Assembly: GCF_963169125.1 (NCBI RefSeq)
Contig: NC_084802.1
Location: forward strand, 31,278,107 to 31,342,106
Length of the DNA: 64,000 nucleotides
Direction of reading: 5' to 3'
From: Humulus lupulus
Taxonomy: Eukaryota > Streptophyta > Magnoliopsida > Rosales > Cannabaceae
Below the pieces are notes generated by a model, which saw nothing but the letters and a program-made list of their open reading frames with translations, ran no database searches and was not told the DNA's origin. The position numbers and the translations under genes are program-made. Shown one piece after another: positions 11,530 to 22,281 of the stretch; position 1 is the first letter of the stretch; each line of letters opens with the position of its first letter.

Positions 11530-12146
11530 GTAACCAGGTATCATGACATCTGATTCATTTTATTCATATCTGATTTTTTTTAGACCTATGAGTAACCAGT
11601 CATGATAACGATCAATTTAGATTCTTTTGTTTAGATTTGATTTTGTTTTTACACTTGACTAAGTAACCAAGTACCATAGCAATTGGTTTTTTTTTTAGAT
11701 TTGATTTTTTTTCAAACCTTGCTGTAACCAGTTACGATTATGATTAGTTTAGATTTTCTGTTTGAATCTTATTTTTTTCCAAGTCTGGCTAAGTAATCAT
11801 TTACCAATGCAACTGTCTCTGTTTTTTTTTTCTTTTTTTTCAGACCTAGTTGTAACCAGTTACTTTCAAGATCAATTTAGTTTATTTTTTTCATATCATT
11901 TTTTTTTCTTCCAAATCTCATTGAGTAACCAGTTACAATTCAGTTGATATTTTGATAATGGTACATTACTTAAAAAAATAAAAATTATTTTTATAGTTGT
12001 AACCAGTTACTACAACACCTCTTAAATAATAAAAGTGATTTTTATAGTTGTAACCGGTTACCACACATCATTAAAAAAATAGACAATGGCATACGATTAT
12101 TATCACAAAAAAAATCAAAATTGTTTTGATAGGGGTAACCAGATAC
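11530..12146. repeat. Array of GTAACCAGTTAC motifs at about 50-75-bp spacing
   Basis: The 12-mer or a close variant occurs at about 11530, 11592, 11663, 11724, 11793, 11852, 11924, 11999, 12050 and 12135, with a further variant at 11091. The copy at 12050-12061 is the perfect palindrome GTAACCGGTTAC. Between them lie T-rich stretches with AGATTTGATTTT. Only the 12-mer is well conserved. Confidence 0.8.
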
Positions 12147-12229
12147 TGTGGATAAAATGTTGATTAAAGAAGATAAAAAATGGAAAAAAAGAAGAAGAAA
12201 TGAGAATAAAAAGTATGGTGATGAATGTC

Positions 12230-12905
12230 ACAGTTTTTTCTTTCAAATAATAATGTAAAAAAATATTTTATCAAAAATAAATTATAAAAATTAACACAAA
12301 TAGATTAAAATTATTAAAATAATCTCAAAATATAAATGATACTTGCTTGATGATGATTGATTTCTTCTCTTCTTTGGAGGAGCAGTGGTGGAAACAATTG
12401 AGGAAGTGAGAGTAGCAGTGGATGAATTAGGCTGCTGTAATATGCAATGCAAACACTTTCTAATATATCTCCAGGAAAATAAGATGAAGATGATGAAGAA
12501 GAAGAAGAAGAAGAAGAAAAAAAAGAAGACGAAGAAGATAAGATCAATCCAAATTATATGAAGACACATCCATATGAATTTGAAAACCCAGCAGCAACTT
12601 TCAAACAACTAAGAAAAAAAAAAGAAAAAAAAAATCAAAGCATATGAAGAGAAAAGAGAAATGGATATATAGATAGATAAATATAGAGAGACAATAAGAA
12701 TCCGGAAAATCAACAAAAGAGAAAAGAACAAAAAAAATAATACTACCAATAATAATATAAGAATAATCAATATAATCGTTTTCTTTTGAATATGTCTTAG
12801 TTTTTTCTTTGAAAGAATTATATAAAAAAATATTTTATCAAATATAAATGATAAAAATTAACACAAATAGATTAAAATTATTAAAATAATTTCAAAATAT
12901 ATCAA
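12230..12905. repeat. Direct repeat pair, about 100 bp, 570 bp apart
   Basis: Positions about 12230-12335 and 12800-12905 share CAGTTTTTTCTTT- and TTAGTTTTTTCTTT-type starts, AAAAAAATATTTTATCAAA and AACACAAATAGATTAAAATT. Identity by eye is about 85-90 percent. Confidence 0.7.
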
Positions 12906-13644
12906 AAATAGGTACTAAAAAAGAATAAAAGATAAAATATGGTATACAAATAAAGTTTTACAAATATATGGGAAAAAAATCCCATAAAAATGTAAACAAA
13001 AAAAATATGCCATAAAAAACTTTTAAAAAAAAAATTGCTATATTTTTCAAAGTTTATAAAAAAATATCATGTTTGGTGTAATTTCCTCTTTTATAATTTT
13101 CTACCAAATGGTATCTGAAATCCAAACATCTTTCTAGAATTCACACCCACCTAAATTTATGACAAGGACAAGGGTGTCGAAGATATCAGATGCTATTTTG
13201 TAAAATATTTTAAAACTAAGCTAAAATGCAAAAACAATTTTAAAAAAATATAATTTTTCCAATGACCCTGTTATAAATTCCACATTTCCACTCATGTTGA
13301 TAAAAATATTTTTATTTATGACCATAATACTCTTAATTTATATTGAAATTATAGTATTAATTAAATAATATAACACTACATCAACAAACCATTTAAAAAA
13401 TAAACCAAATGCAACTGAAATAGCATATTTGCAATAATTACTATAATTTAAGGGGTTTTCACCAAGAAAAAAAAATTAAGGGATCCTATTTATTCAAAAT
13501 GAAATCCCATTCCCAATATATTTATATAGTAAAAAAAAAATTAAAGTGCACAATACTAATGATAGCTGCCGTTATTACTCATTATTATTATTTACTTTTT
13601 TTGGTGGAGGTATAGAATTAATAAAGTTGTTATAATTATTGGTT

Positions 13645-13957
13645 GTGTTTGGTAAAATTTTTGTTTTTGAATATTTTAAACACAAAATTTTATTTTTGTT
13701 TCTTTATTTTAAAAAAATAAAAATATGTTTGGTAACTATTTTTGTTTTTATTTTTGAAAATAAAAAATAATAAATCCATTTGATAACTTTTATTTTTATT
13801 TTTTGTTTAACAATATAAAATAAGATGTTGATTTGAAAAAGAGAAGAAAAAAAAATAAAAAGTCGAAAACTATTTAAAAAAAAAATTATTTTCAAAATTT
13901 AATGAATGTTAACTAAATTTTTTAAAAATAATAAATAAAAATAGAGTTACCAAACAC
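13645..13957. mobile_element. Small MITE with GTGTTTGGTAA terminal inverted repeats
   Basis: GTGTTTGGTAA at 13645-13655 is matched exactly by TTACCAAACAC at 13947-13957. The 313-bp AT-rich interior has no coding potential. Plant hAT-type MITEs often carry this kind of end, but a clean 8-bp TSD is not visible, so the superfamily is uncertain. Confidence 0.55.
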
Positions 13958-15255
13958 TATTTTATGTGTGATTTTTAAATTTTTAATTAATTAAATAATT
14001 TTGTTGTTTTTTTAAGTGTTACCATTATAAATATTTTACATGTGATCTACATGGTTCATTTATTGTCAGCTTAAAAGTTGCATGTGGACACCAGCTAGAT
14101 ATATTAATATCACATGCGCACACCATTTATATTATTGAATGCTTTTTTTTTTTTTATGGCGGAGGAATTTAAATTTATAACTCTTCTTAGTGAATGTGAA
14201 AAGAGGTGTATTATTGAATGTTCGTTATACTTATATTTTTCTTTCTTATAAATATAAATTAGAAAATGTATTATTGGGAAATTCTCTAGTAGTCATCTTT
14301 TTATATTTTCGGTTGGAGATAGTTATAATTAAATTTTTTTTATATATGATTGTATATTTTGTAGCTGTAGTAGACATTTCATTAATTTTAAGAAAATTTT
14401 GAATAATTTAAGATACTTATAACATAGTTCAAATATTTATGTTGCTCATGTGTGCCTGTTTTTTAATACGTGAGTACAATAAAAAATTTAAATCCTGATT
14501 TTGACATTTTAAATTATTCGAGTTATCTTAAAAACTAATGGGATGTCTGATGTAACTACAATTTATACAATCGTATAAAAAAAATAAGATTATAATTATC
14601 TAGGTATTGAAAATACGAGGGAGGTGCACCAATAGTCTCCTTTTAGGGAGGACTACTTGAGAACTACCATATACTATTTTATTATTTGTACGGACTTATT
14701 GTTTAATCTATACTATTTTAATACTATGTATATGATAAATTAGTTTAAAATATACATTATACATTTACTAATTTTGATAATGAGGCATATTTATAGTAAC
14801 TAAATTGATTGGGAGTATATTAAAAGAATATGTTATTATTTATTAATTAGTGTGTTTCTCATTCACACCCAAAAATTCTTCAATTACCTATTTCGGTTGT
14901 GTCAAAAAATTTGTGCCTTTCATGTATGATTTTATTTTTAATGAATGAAACATCATAGTAAACGTAAACAGGTCATGTTTGTCATACTGTTTTGGTTGTT
15001 TAGTTTCATTAAACAATTAGAAAAACAACATGGTTTGATTTTTGTGGAATGATTATGATAATAAACTATTATATTTATTTTAGATGCGTTCATTATTTCT
15101 TTTTTGTTTATAACCACTACAATTGTTTTTGTTTATTATATCTAACAAAACCAATTAGTTTATTTCATAATATTATTCGGCTTATTTGAGTATATTTTTT
15201 GTTGAATTTAAATTATTTATATAATTTTTGTTCCTTTGTTTAAATATATATATAT
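13958..15255. other. AT-rich intergenic DNA
   Basis: No coding exon, RNA gene or element boundary could be supported here. It holds poly-A/T runs and a few short chance reading frames. Confidence 0.6.
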
Positions 15256-15461
15256 ATAGTATGTATAAGTAATGTGCAATATGTACGTTTGCTTAGTTTT
15301 ATTTAGAAATTATTATATTTTTTTAATTATCATTTAAATTTTAAATAAATAAATAATGTCATATATTATAAAAAAATGAAACAAATATATTTAAAAAATT
15401 AAGACAAAACGTTGTCTATAATTTAAAAAAAAAAAAAATAGCATAATTTTTATTTAAAAAA

Positions 15462-15816
15462 TAGTTTATACCTTTTTGGACCCTGTGTTTTTTCCCATTA
15501 CCTGTTTGGACCCTGTGTTTTGACAAATTACTTTTTGGACCCTATGTTTTGTAAAATAGAACCCTAAAGCCAATTTTGGTCAATGTTTTTTCAACTAAAA
15601 TCACAAATAATTTACCAAACTAACAATTCAGAACAAAAATAAAATCATTCTGCTTAAAAACTGTGTTGTTATATTCAATTTTTTCTTTATCAAAATTGAG
15701 TTTAGGGTTCTATTTTAACAATTTTACAAAACATAGGGTCCAAAAAGTAATTTGTCAAAACACAGGGTCCAAACAGGTAATGAGACAAAATACAGGGTCC
15801 AAAAAGGTATAAACCC
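15462..15816. mobile_element. Mutator-type foldback MITE, copy 1
   Basis: Long terminal inverted repeats with GTTTATACCTTTTTGGACCC and GGGTCCAAAAAGGTATAAAC are followed by further inverted blocks (CCTGTGTTTTG / CAAAACACAGG). The 9-bp TSD TTTAAAAAA is at 15453-15461 and 15817-15825. A 9-bp TSD is the Mutator-superfamily signature. It has no coding capacity and is a sister of the copy at 17257-17590. Confidence 0.9.
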
Positions 15817-16304
15817 TTTAAAAAATCGTTAAACTAATAATCCGTTAGGTACACACTTTTTACATATAAAAATATGATCTATTCTAGTTTCAAAGTAAAT
15901 TATTTGATGTTGTTTATTAGTTTGAAATTTAGTATTCATAATAATTTAAATTTCGGTCTTTTTTTCTGTTTTGATTTATATAATATATATATGGTCATTT
16001 TAATTTTAAAATTAAATAGTTTTTTCTAGAATTCTTTTAGAAAGAATATTCAATATAATAATTATTAAGAAATTATAAATTAAAAGTATGAATTTAAAAA
16101 GTTTATTTGATCAAATTTTAATTATTTAGTTAAAAAAAATTAAAGTGAACAAATTTTGTATATAAATATATATTATTCAATTAATGGCTAGAATAATTAA
16201 AATAAGTAATTTCTTATTAAAAAAATTAAACAAAAAAATTAAGAAATGTGTATATTTATACCTTATGTCACTACTGTATATATGCTTGGATAAACAAAAT
16301 ATAT

Positions 16305-17122
16305 TGTTGACACCGTTTTTCGTCAACTTAAATCGTAGAGCAATTAAACAACGTAAACTATGAAGCGAATGAATAATGAAGAAAAACAAGAGGGTTTTTA
16401 CGTGGTTCAGCAGTTAATTCTGCCTAGTCCACGAGTCTATGTTATTAAGACTTAGAGTTTTCTGGAAATTCTTCAGAGATGAATTACCCAGAACTTTCTC
16501 TCAAGCCGTCAGATCTCGATCCCTTACAAGTGGTTATCCCTCCTCTATTTATAGGGAGGTTACAGAGTTCATTCCCACATACTTCGGGAAGATATTCTGT
16601 ATATCGATTCAAATAATGACATTAAATGCAATATCTCCTATATACATGGAAACATCCCATAATAATTGGGAACAGCTAACAGACTAAATGGTATCCCTTA
16701 AATATTTGGATTATACAACAGTAAATATGTTCACACGTAATGGGCTATCCCAAGTGACTCATCAGGTCTTCGAGATCAACAATCGGCATTGTGACTGTCA
16801 AGACTTATGGAATTGTTACGAACTTGCCTACCCACTTCAAGACATGCTCGGAGTAGATAGATAATGTCGAAGCTCTCACACTCGAGCTTGCACTTCCCAA
16901 GCTCAGGCTGTTTTATCTTAAGACAATCGGTAACTGATGTATCCCAATGTCGTGCCATTGCGAACTCAGAAAGTATCCTGAGGCTACACATCTTCGAGGT
17001 CGTTGTTTTTCTTCAGAGATTTTACAACTGGACCATACAATGTTTTCATACATTTTGAGCTCACACTTGACGAGCCCAGTTTTCGAGGTCATAACCTCTG
17101 GTCTCGAAATCTGGGTGTAACA
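16305..17122 (-). mobile_element. Solo LTR of the Tat-lineage family
   Basis: The TSD TATAT is at 16300-16304 and 17123-17127. On the minus strand it starts TGTTACACCCAGATTTCGAG and ends CGGTGTCAACA. It matches the LTRs of the Tat element at 24741-25263 and 36489-39656, including the reverse of ACTGCTGAACCACGTAAAA. Its 818 bp agrees with the roughly 828 bp of the 3' LTR after removal of that LTR's nested insert. Confidence 0.93.
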
Positions 17123-17256
17123 TATATTAAGTGACAAAGTAAATAACTAATAAAAGAAAGAATATAATAAATTTAAACACAAATATTTTTTGGTTATAGT
17201 TTTTAAAACATATTTGATAGAGTAATTTAAATACTTTGATATGAAATTTTAAAATA

Positions 17257-17590
17257 GGGTTTATACCTTTTTGGACCCTGTGTTTTGATAAATTACTTTT
17301 TGGACCATGTGTTTTATAAAATGGTTAAAATAGAACCCTAAACCCGATTTTGGTCAATATTTTATCAACTAAAATCACAAATAATTTACCAAACTAATAA
17401 TCCGGAACAAAAATAAAATCATTCTGCTTAAAAATTGTATTGTTATATTCAATTTTTTCTTCATCAAAATTGAGTTTAGGGTTCTATTTTAACCATTTTA
17501 CAAAACATAAGGTCCAAAAAGTAATTTATCAAAACACAGGGTCCAAACAGGTAATGAGACAAAATACATGATCCAAAAATGTATAAACCC
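17257..17590. mobile_element. Mutator-type foldback MITE, copy 2
   Basis: The TSD TTTAAAATA is at 17248-17256 and 17591-17599, and the ends are GGGTTTATACC and GTATAAACCC. Its interior is nearly the same as copy 1 (CAAATAATTTACCAAACTAA and GTTTAGGGTTCTATTTTAA in both), but it lacks one internal repeat, which explains its shorter length of 334 bp. Confidence 0.92.
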
Positions 17591-18002
17591 TTTAAAATAT
17601 GTGATGAGAAATTACTATAGCTCATTTATTATTATTATTATTTTCAATTTATTTACCTTATTTAGAGATTTTATTATATATTATTTTAAATTTATTTACA
17701 TTATTTAGATGACTTAACGGTGTTAGAAAATAATAAAAAAAAGTGTTAAATCTAACGAAAACCAACAATTTCCGTTAAACTTTTATTTATAATATATAAA
17801 GATATATATACTAGATACAAGCAACGTGCAACATGCAATGCACGTTTGGTTAGTTTTATTCATAGAATCTATTAATTATATTTATTAAATTTGTATCATT
17901 GTCATATACATTTTAAATAAATAAACAATACTATATATAAAAGAATGACATAAACATATTAAATGAAAAATTAAACCAAAACATTGTTTATGATTTTATA
18001 TA

Positions 18003-20643
18003 TGTTGACCCTTGAATTGGTCAATGACACAGAGTAAAGTAAAACGACAAATTAAGATGGATTCAAGCCAAAAAGACAAATGACACAAAGATTTAAAGTG
18101 GTTTGGCCCCAAGTGATGTGTAGCGTCCCAGAATTTTACTTAGCTAGATAGTAATAGTAGTAGTAGTAGTAGCTGTAGAATTTTAGTTTTTGTGGATATT
18201 GGTCAAAGCCGAGATTTAGTTAGAAACTCGTAGAAATAGTTATGGATTTTATAAGTTTAACCTATGGTTTAAAATTATTAATTTTAACATAAGGTTTGAT
18301 TAATATAGTTAGTCCTAAGAATATTATTTATTATAACCTAAGGTTTAGATAGAATAATTAAGAGTGTGACACTTGTCACAAGCATGTTTATTAAGGATTT
18401 AAGTATTTTTTATGAATAGTTTAATTAAAAGAAAAATTTAGAAGCTCTAGAACCTTCCATTATCTGTTAGGATCACGTTTTACTCAGTCAAAGTAGTTTT
18501 AATCAATTTAAAATTATCCTGAAATGTGCAAAAATGTTTTTGAAATATCAGCGTATGCCGATATATCGCAGCTATAAGGGCCGATATATCGCCTATAATT
18601 GATAGGGAAAACACGTCGACTTCGCCCGAACGAAACCACGAACCCTCGAAATCATGGTAGGGGCGATACATCGCCTACCCTAAGCGATATATCGGCTCCA
18701 GTGGCCATATTTGAGTTGTTCGTAAAATTTTGAACTAGAAATAGCCCTCAACAACCTTGACTCGTTCCTGAATGTTTTTGACCGAGTTCTGGGCATTTGT
18801 TGAACAGATAATTCAAATTTATTCATTTTTAATCATTTATTTATTCATTTTAAGGGAGTTAGTTTCAATTCTTGAACTCTATAGATATGACCCTTCACCC
18901 AGCCATTCTATTCATCATTCAAGCACAGTTCAGAGCCTCCAAGCTGCTAAGATTATTCTAGAGAGAAACACTAGGGTTTTGGGGTTAAAGCTTTTAAATC
19001 TAAAGCTTTTCTAAACACTTGGGAAGTAAGTTTTTGTGTGATTTCGGTGATCGAGGTATAGATCGAGGTCCTAAGCTATCCAAGGTATTCATTATCTTCA
19101 GGTTTAGTCACTATAGTTTCTATTATTCTTTCATTATTCTTCAAATCCTAACTTGTGATAGTGACTTTTGGTTAGGTGTTTAATATCTTTAAAACATAAG
19201 GTTTTTGGTAAGTTCTTATCTTGATGGTTTTGATCTTCTCCTCATCTTATTTTTCTTTAGAAACTTATGGTTTCTTTATGTTTGGTTTTAGGAGTTCCAA
19301 TCCCGCTATTTTCTCCAATATTCCGGTTTTTGGTAAGGAAAATTTGGTAGTTTAGTATTATGACTTAGTTTATGATATAGTTTATGTTTGTATGACCTAA
19401 CATTTCAGGTACAATAAATGGGCAAGTGTGGCTAGACCTAAGGTGTCCAATGATGTATGACAGACTATTCCAGTAGGCTTGGTTGCCAAAACTTTATGAC
19501 AGACCTAAGTGATGTCCAATGTATGACAGACTTATGTCCAGGGCTTAATTGCCACCCCCTGTATAAACACTTATCTTTTTATTATATCTGACTTGTTATT
19601 ATGACCCATAGTTATGATTATGATTATGATTTATGACCTATAGTTCTGATTATGATTTATGATCTATGACTTATGACCTATGACTTAGAGTATGATTTAT
19701 GATTTATGACTTAGATTATGATGTAGATTTATGACTTAAGCTATGATATGACCTAGAGGTTTGTGTTTGTATGACTCTTGTGAATTTATGTAATGTTTGA
19801 TTATATGACTAACTCTTGTTTTTATTTTCCTTACTGGGCTTAGAAGCTCACTCCTTATGATGTTGTTATTTCAGGCAATTAAGGATAGAAAGGCCGGTGG
19901 CGAGTGGGATCTAAGAGCTTCGTGATGTATTCGTGGGGACCATATAGTCGAGGAAAATCAAGCGGGCCTATTTACTTATTTTTATTAAAGCATGTTTATT
20001 TAAAAAAATTATTTTAAATGTTGCTCATTTTTATGTTAAGCACAATTATTTTATTTTTGTAAAACCATGGATCCATATATTTATTTTCAAGTTTTTATTC
20101 AATAAAAGAGCAATATTTACGATTATGACCCAACGATGTGTTCTCGGTAATCTATGAGAAATTAGGACATTACATGATGGTAATGACCTGCGTCCACTTA
20201 GTATTCTTATTAATGTAATGAAAACCTGCGATAAGTAAACTAGGGTTTACTGAGTTTCATAAGCTCAATGATAGTTACAAAGAATTATGTAAAAACAATA
20301 ATTCTCTCTCTCAGTCTCCAAAGATCCTTCTCATGAACCCTTTGAGTCTTATTTATAGGCTCAAGGATCTCTTCATAGGTCATTGGGTCTTGATTACATT
20401 TAATACAAGCGTATCTCAATCATAATGGAAATTACAATTATTACATAAATGCAAGATCAAATATATTTAGAAAATATCTGATATACTACGACCAGTCCTG
20501 GTCGCCTACGAAATATGCCTTCTGCCGAGTGAATTCTCTTCTGGTCGATGGTCGACCAGAACGTAACCGCTTAAATAGTCACGCGCATCCCACGTGAATA
20601 CTAGTCTTGCCACATCATCAGGTGAATCTTTTTTGGGTAAACA
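18003..20643 (-). mobile_element. Solo LTR (about 580 bp net) split by another LTR
   Basis: It has TG...CA ends (TGTTGACCC at 18003; GGGTAAACA to 20643) and the TSD ATATA at 17998-18002 and 20644-20648. It is split at 18118/20180 by the LTR at 18119-20174. The minus-strand orientation is inferred from the GTGGTTTGGCC / CCTGCGTCCAC block, arranged as in the reversed Tat LTR. The family is not identified. Confidence 0.8.
18119..20174 (+). mobile_element. Solo LTR of gypsy family C, nested in another LTR
   Basis: The TSD TGATG is at 18114-18118 and 20175-20179. It starts TGTAGCGTCCCAGAATTTTA, ends TTAGGACATTACA, and matches the 5' LTR at 43780-45756. It contains four GCGATATATCGC-type palindromes at about 18558-18696 and TTATGA-rich simple repeats at about 19605-19755. 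The CTTACTGGGCTTAGAAGCTC hairpin block is near 19830. Confidence 0.95.
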
Positions 20644-20659
20644 ATATATATATATATAT

Positions 20660-21010
20660 AATATGATAACCTTTATAAACATAAATGATAATTTTTTTAA
20701 TAAAAATTAAGATTATGCATTATATATTATTATTACAATGATATTTTATAATATTTAAATGTATATTAATATAAGTATTAAATATTTATTCTTGTATTAA
20801 ATATTATTATAATAATAATAATAGTTTAATTCATATTAAGATAATTAGTAGAAAAATTAGGATTATATATTATTATCATAATAATATTTAATAACATTTA
20901 AATTTATATTAATATAATTATTAAATATCTTGTCTTGTATTATATATTATTATAATAATGATATTTTATAACATTTGAATTTGAATTTATATTAATATTA
21001 TTAATAAATA
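20660..21010. repeat. AT-rich tandem repeat in Helitron 2, about 3 units of about 100 bp
   Basis: Units carry AAATTAGGATTATATATTAT, AATGATATTTTATAACATTT and ATTAATATAATTATTAAATA. The same units appear inverted in Helitron 3 at about 23775-23970 in two copies, so they belong to the Helitron family. Confidence 0.7.
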
Positions 21011-21114
21011 TCTATTTTTGGTTAGTTTTAAAAGTATATTATATTAAAGTTAACAAAAACAAATCGTTAAATCAACAATTTTCGTTATCTACAGATTTTT
21101 TTATATAAAAGAGA

Positions 21115-21770
21115 TATACCAATATGTTTATCGAATACATTAATTTTACAATAACACGTCTCGAGGTACCACATAAATCTATAAAAATAGTTTATTTTAT
21201 AATGTTTATTTCTTAAAAAAATAATAAATAAATAAACAAACATTTATATAAAGTTTTGTTTTATGTGTTTCATTACATAATCAAAATAGAACAAAGTTTA
21301 TTTTTATGAGGAAACGTTTAATAATAAACATTTTGGTTTAATGTTTTGATTATTTCACTGTATTATTTTTTGTTATGGATTTTAAAATTGTTATAGAGAT
21401 CTCTATTTGAAATGGACGAATGGGCATACATGCTGAGATTGGAATAGAAATGTGTATTTGATACATGCATGATGTACATAGGTTTATTTGCTTATTTAAG
21501 TGATGAGCTGAATATTATATCATATTAATTAGGGAAAGTTAATACAAAATAATTAAAAATCTTTAAAAGGGAAGTACCACATATTATATAATGAATACAA
21601 TATATATATTTTTTGAGTATATTTTGTATTATTAGTATAATATGAATAAAAAGTATTAATTTAATATATCTTATTATAATATAGTACCCTAATAAAAAGA
21701 GCCCAAATATATTTGTAATTTTCTTTAAATAAAAAATGGCATTGATTAAATAATATGATACTAAATAATA
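21115..21770. other. AT-rich intergenic DNA
   Basis: About 21190-21360 has partial similarity to the Helitron terminal region (AATAAATAAATAAACA, then ACATTTTGGTTTAATG), suggesting an older decayed Helitron end. No gene is seen. Confidence 0.5.
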
Positions 21771-22159
21771 AGAGGAATGCTAACAACAACCTCCTATTTC
21801 AATCTCTTAGTCAACCTCCACCCCTGAAAACACATGTTAGAGTTTAAATTTTTTTTTTTTTCAAGTTTGTTGTAGTTACAACATTTTTTCTGTAAATTTT
21901 CAAATTTTTATGAATAGTTTACAATGCCAAAAATAGGTTTGTATTGTTTCGAACACACGTAGTAAACCGAAATATCTTGAACTTTATTTTCGACATTGTA
22001 AACTATTCAGAATTTTTTGAAAATTTGCAAGAAGGATACCGTTACTACAACAAATACCGCCATGAAAAAAAAATTTGAAAAAAAATACTCTGGCATTATA
22101 TTTTTGAAGGCGAAGGTTGACAAAGAGGTTGAAATAAGAGGTCGAGCGTAGCACTCGTC
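21771..22159. mobile_element. Foldback MITE, 389 bp
   Basis: The AAATAATA repeat at 21763-21770 and 22160-22167 suggests an 8-bp TSD. The ends are long imperfect inverted repeats: CAACCTCCTATTTCAATCTC and TTAGTCAACCTCC near the left, complemented by GACAAAGAGGTTGAAATAAG near the right. Inner blocks also pair (GTTGTAGTTACAAC-type with TACTACAACA, and TAGTTTACAATG with CATTGTAAACTA). The whole element is near-palindromic with no coding potential. An 8-bp TSD would suggest hAT. Confidence 0.8.
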
Positions 22160-22281
22160 AAATAATATAGTGTTTCATTTTGTATGGTTTTATTAATATG
22201 AATATTTTGTAAAATTCTAGATTTAATTTGTATTTAAGATCATATGAGTTTGGATATCATGAAACCTGCAAAATATATATA

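Larger units (their letters stand above)
10430..13090. other. AT-rich low-complexity block without genes
   Basis: Open frames here are runs of Phe, Ser, Leu or Lys produced by TTC/GAA and poly-T tracts, not genes. The two edges, near 10545-10660 and 12915-13085, are weakly similar in inverted orientation (AATATGG and poly-T runs), which would fit a decayed non-autonomous DNA element of about 2.5 kb. No clear TSD was found. Confidence 0.4.
15256..17802 (-). mobile_element. Degenerate non-autonomous Helitron 1
   Basis: Minus-strand reading starts with A|TCTTTATATATTATAA at 17802 and includes the family motif with CCGTTAA near 17772. It ends near 15256 just after a GTACATATTGCAC-type stem. The last bases read CTAT instead of CTAG, so this end is decayed. 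The terminal 150 bp matches Helitron 2 at 17811-18000 and, inverted, Helitron 3 at 24240-24428. It hosts two MITEs and a solo LTR; without them it is about 1.0 kb. No Rep/helicase coding is present. Confidence 0.6.
17811..21114 (-). mobile_element. Non-autonomous Helitron 2, split by nested LTRs
   Basis: Minus-strand 5' end A|TCTCTTTTATATAA at 21114, with CTGTAGATAACGAAAATTG just inside. The 3' end is CTAG at 17811-17814 next to host T, preceded by a hairpin CGTGCATTGCATGTTGCACG at about 17827-17853. These are the defining Helitron ends (TC, CTRR, subterminal hairpin, insertion between A and T). With the LTR at 18003-20643 and its TSD removed, the element is about 660 bp and non-coding. Confidence 0.75.
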
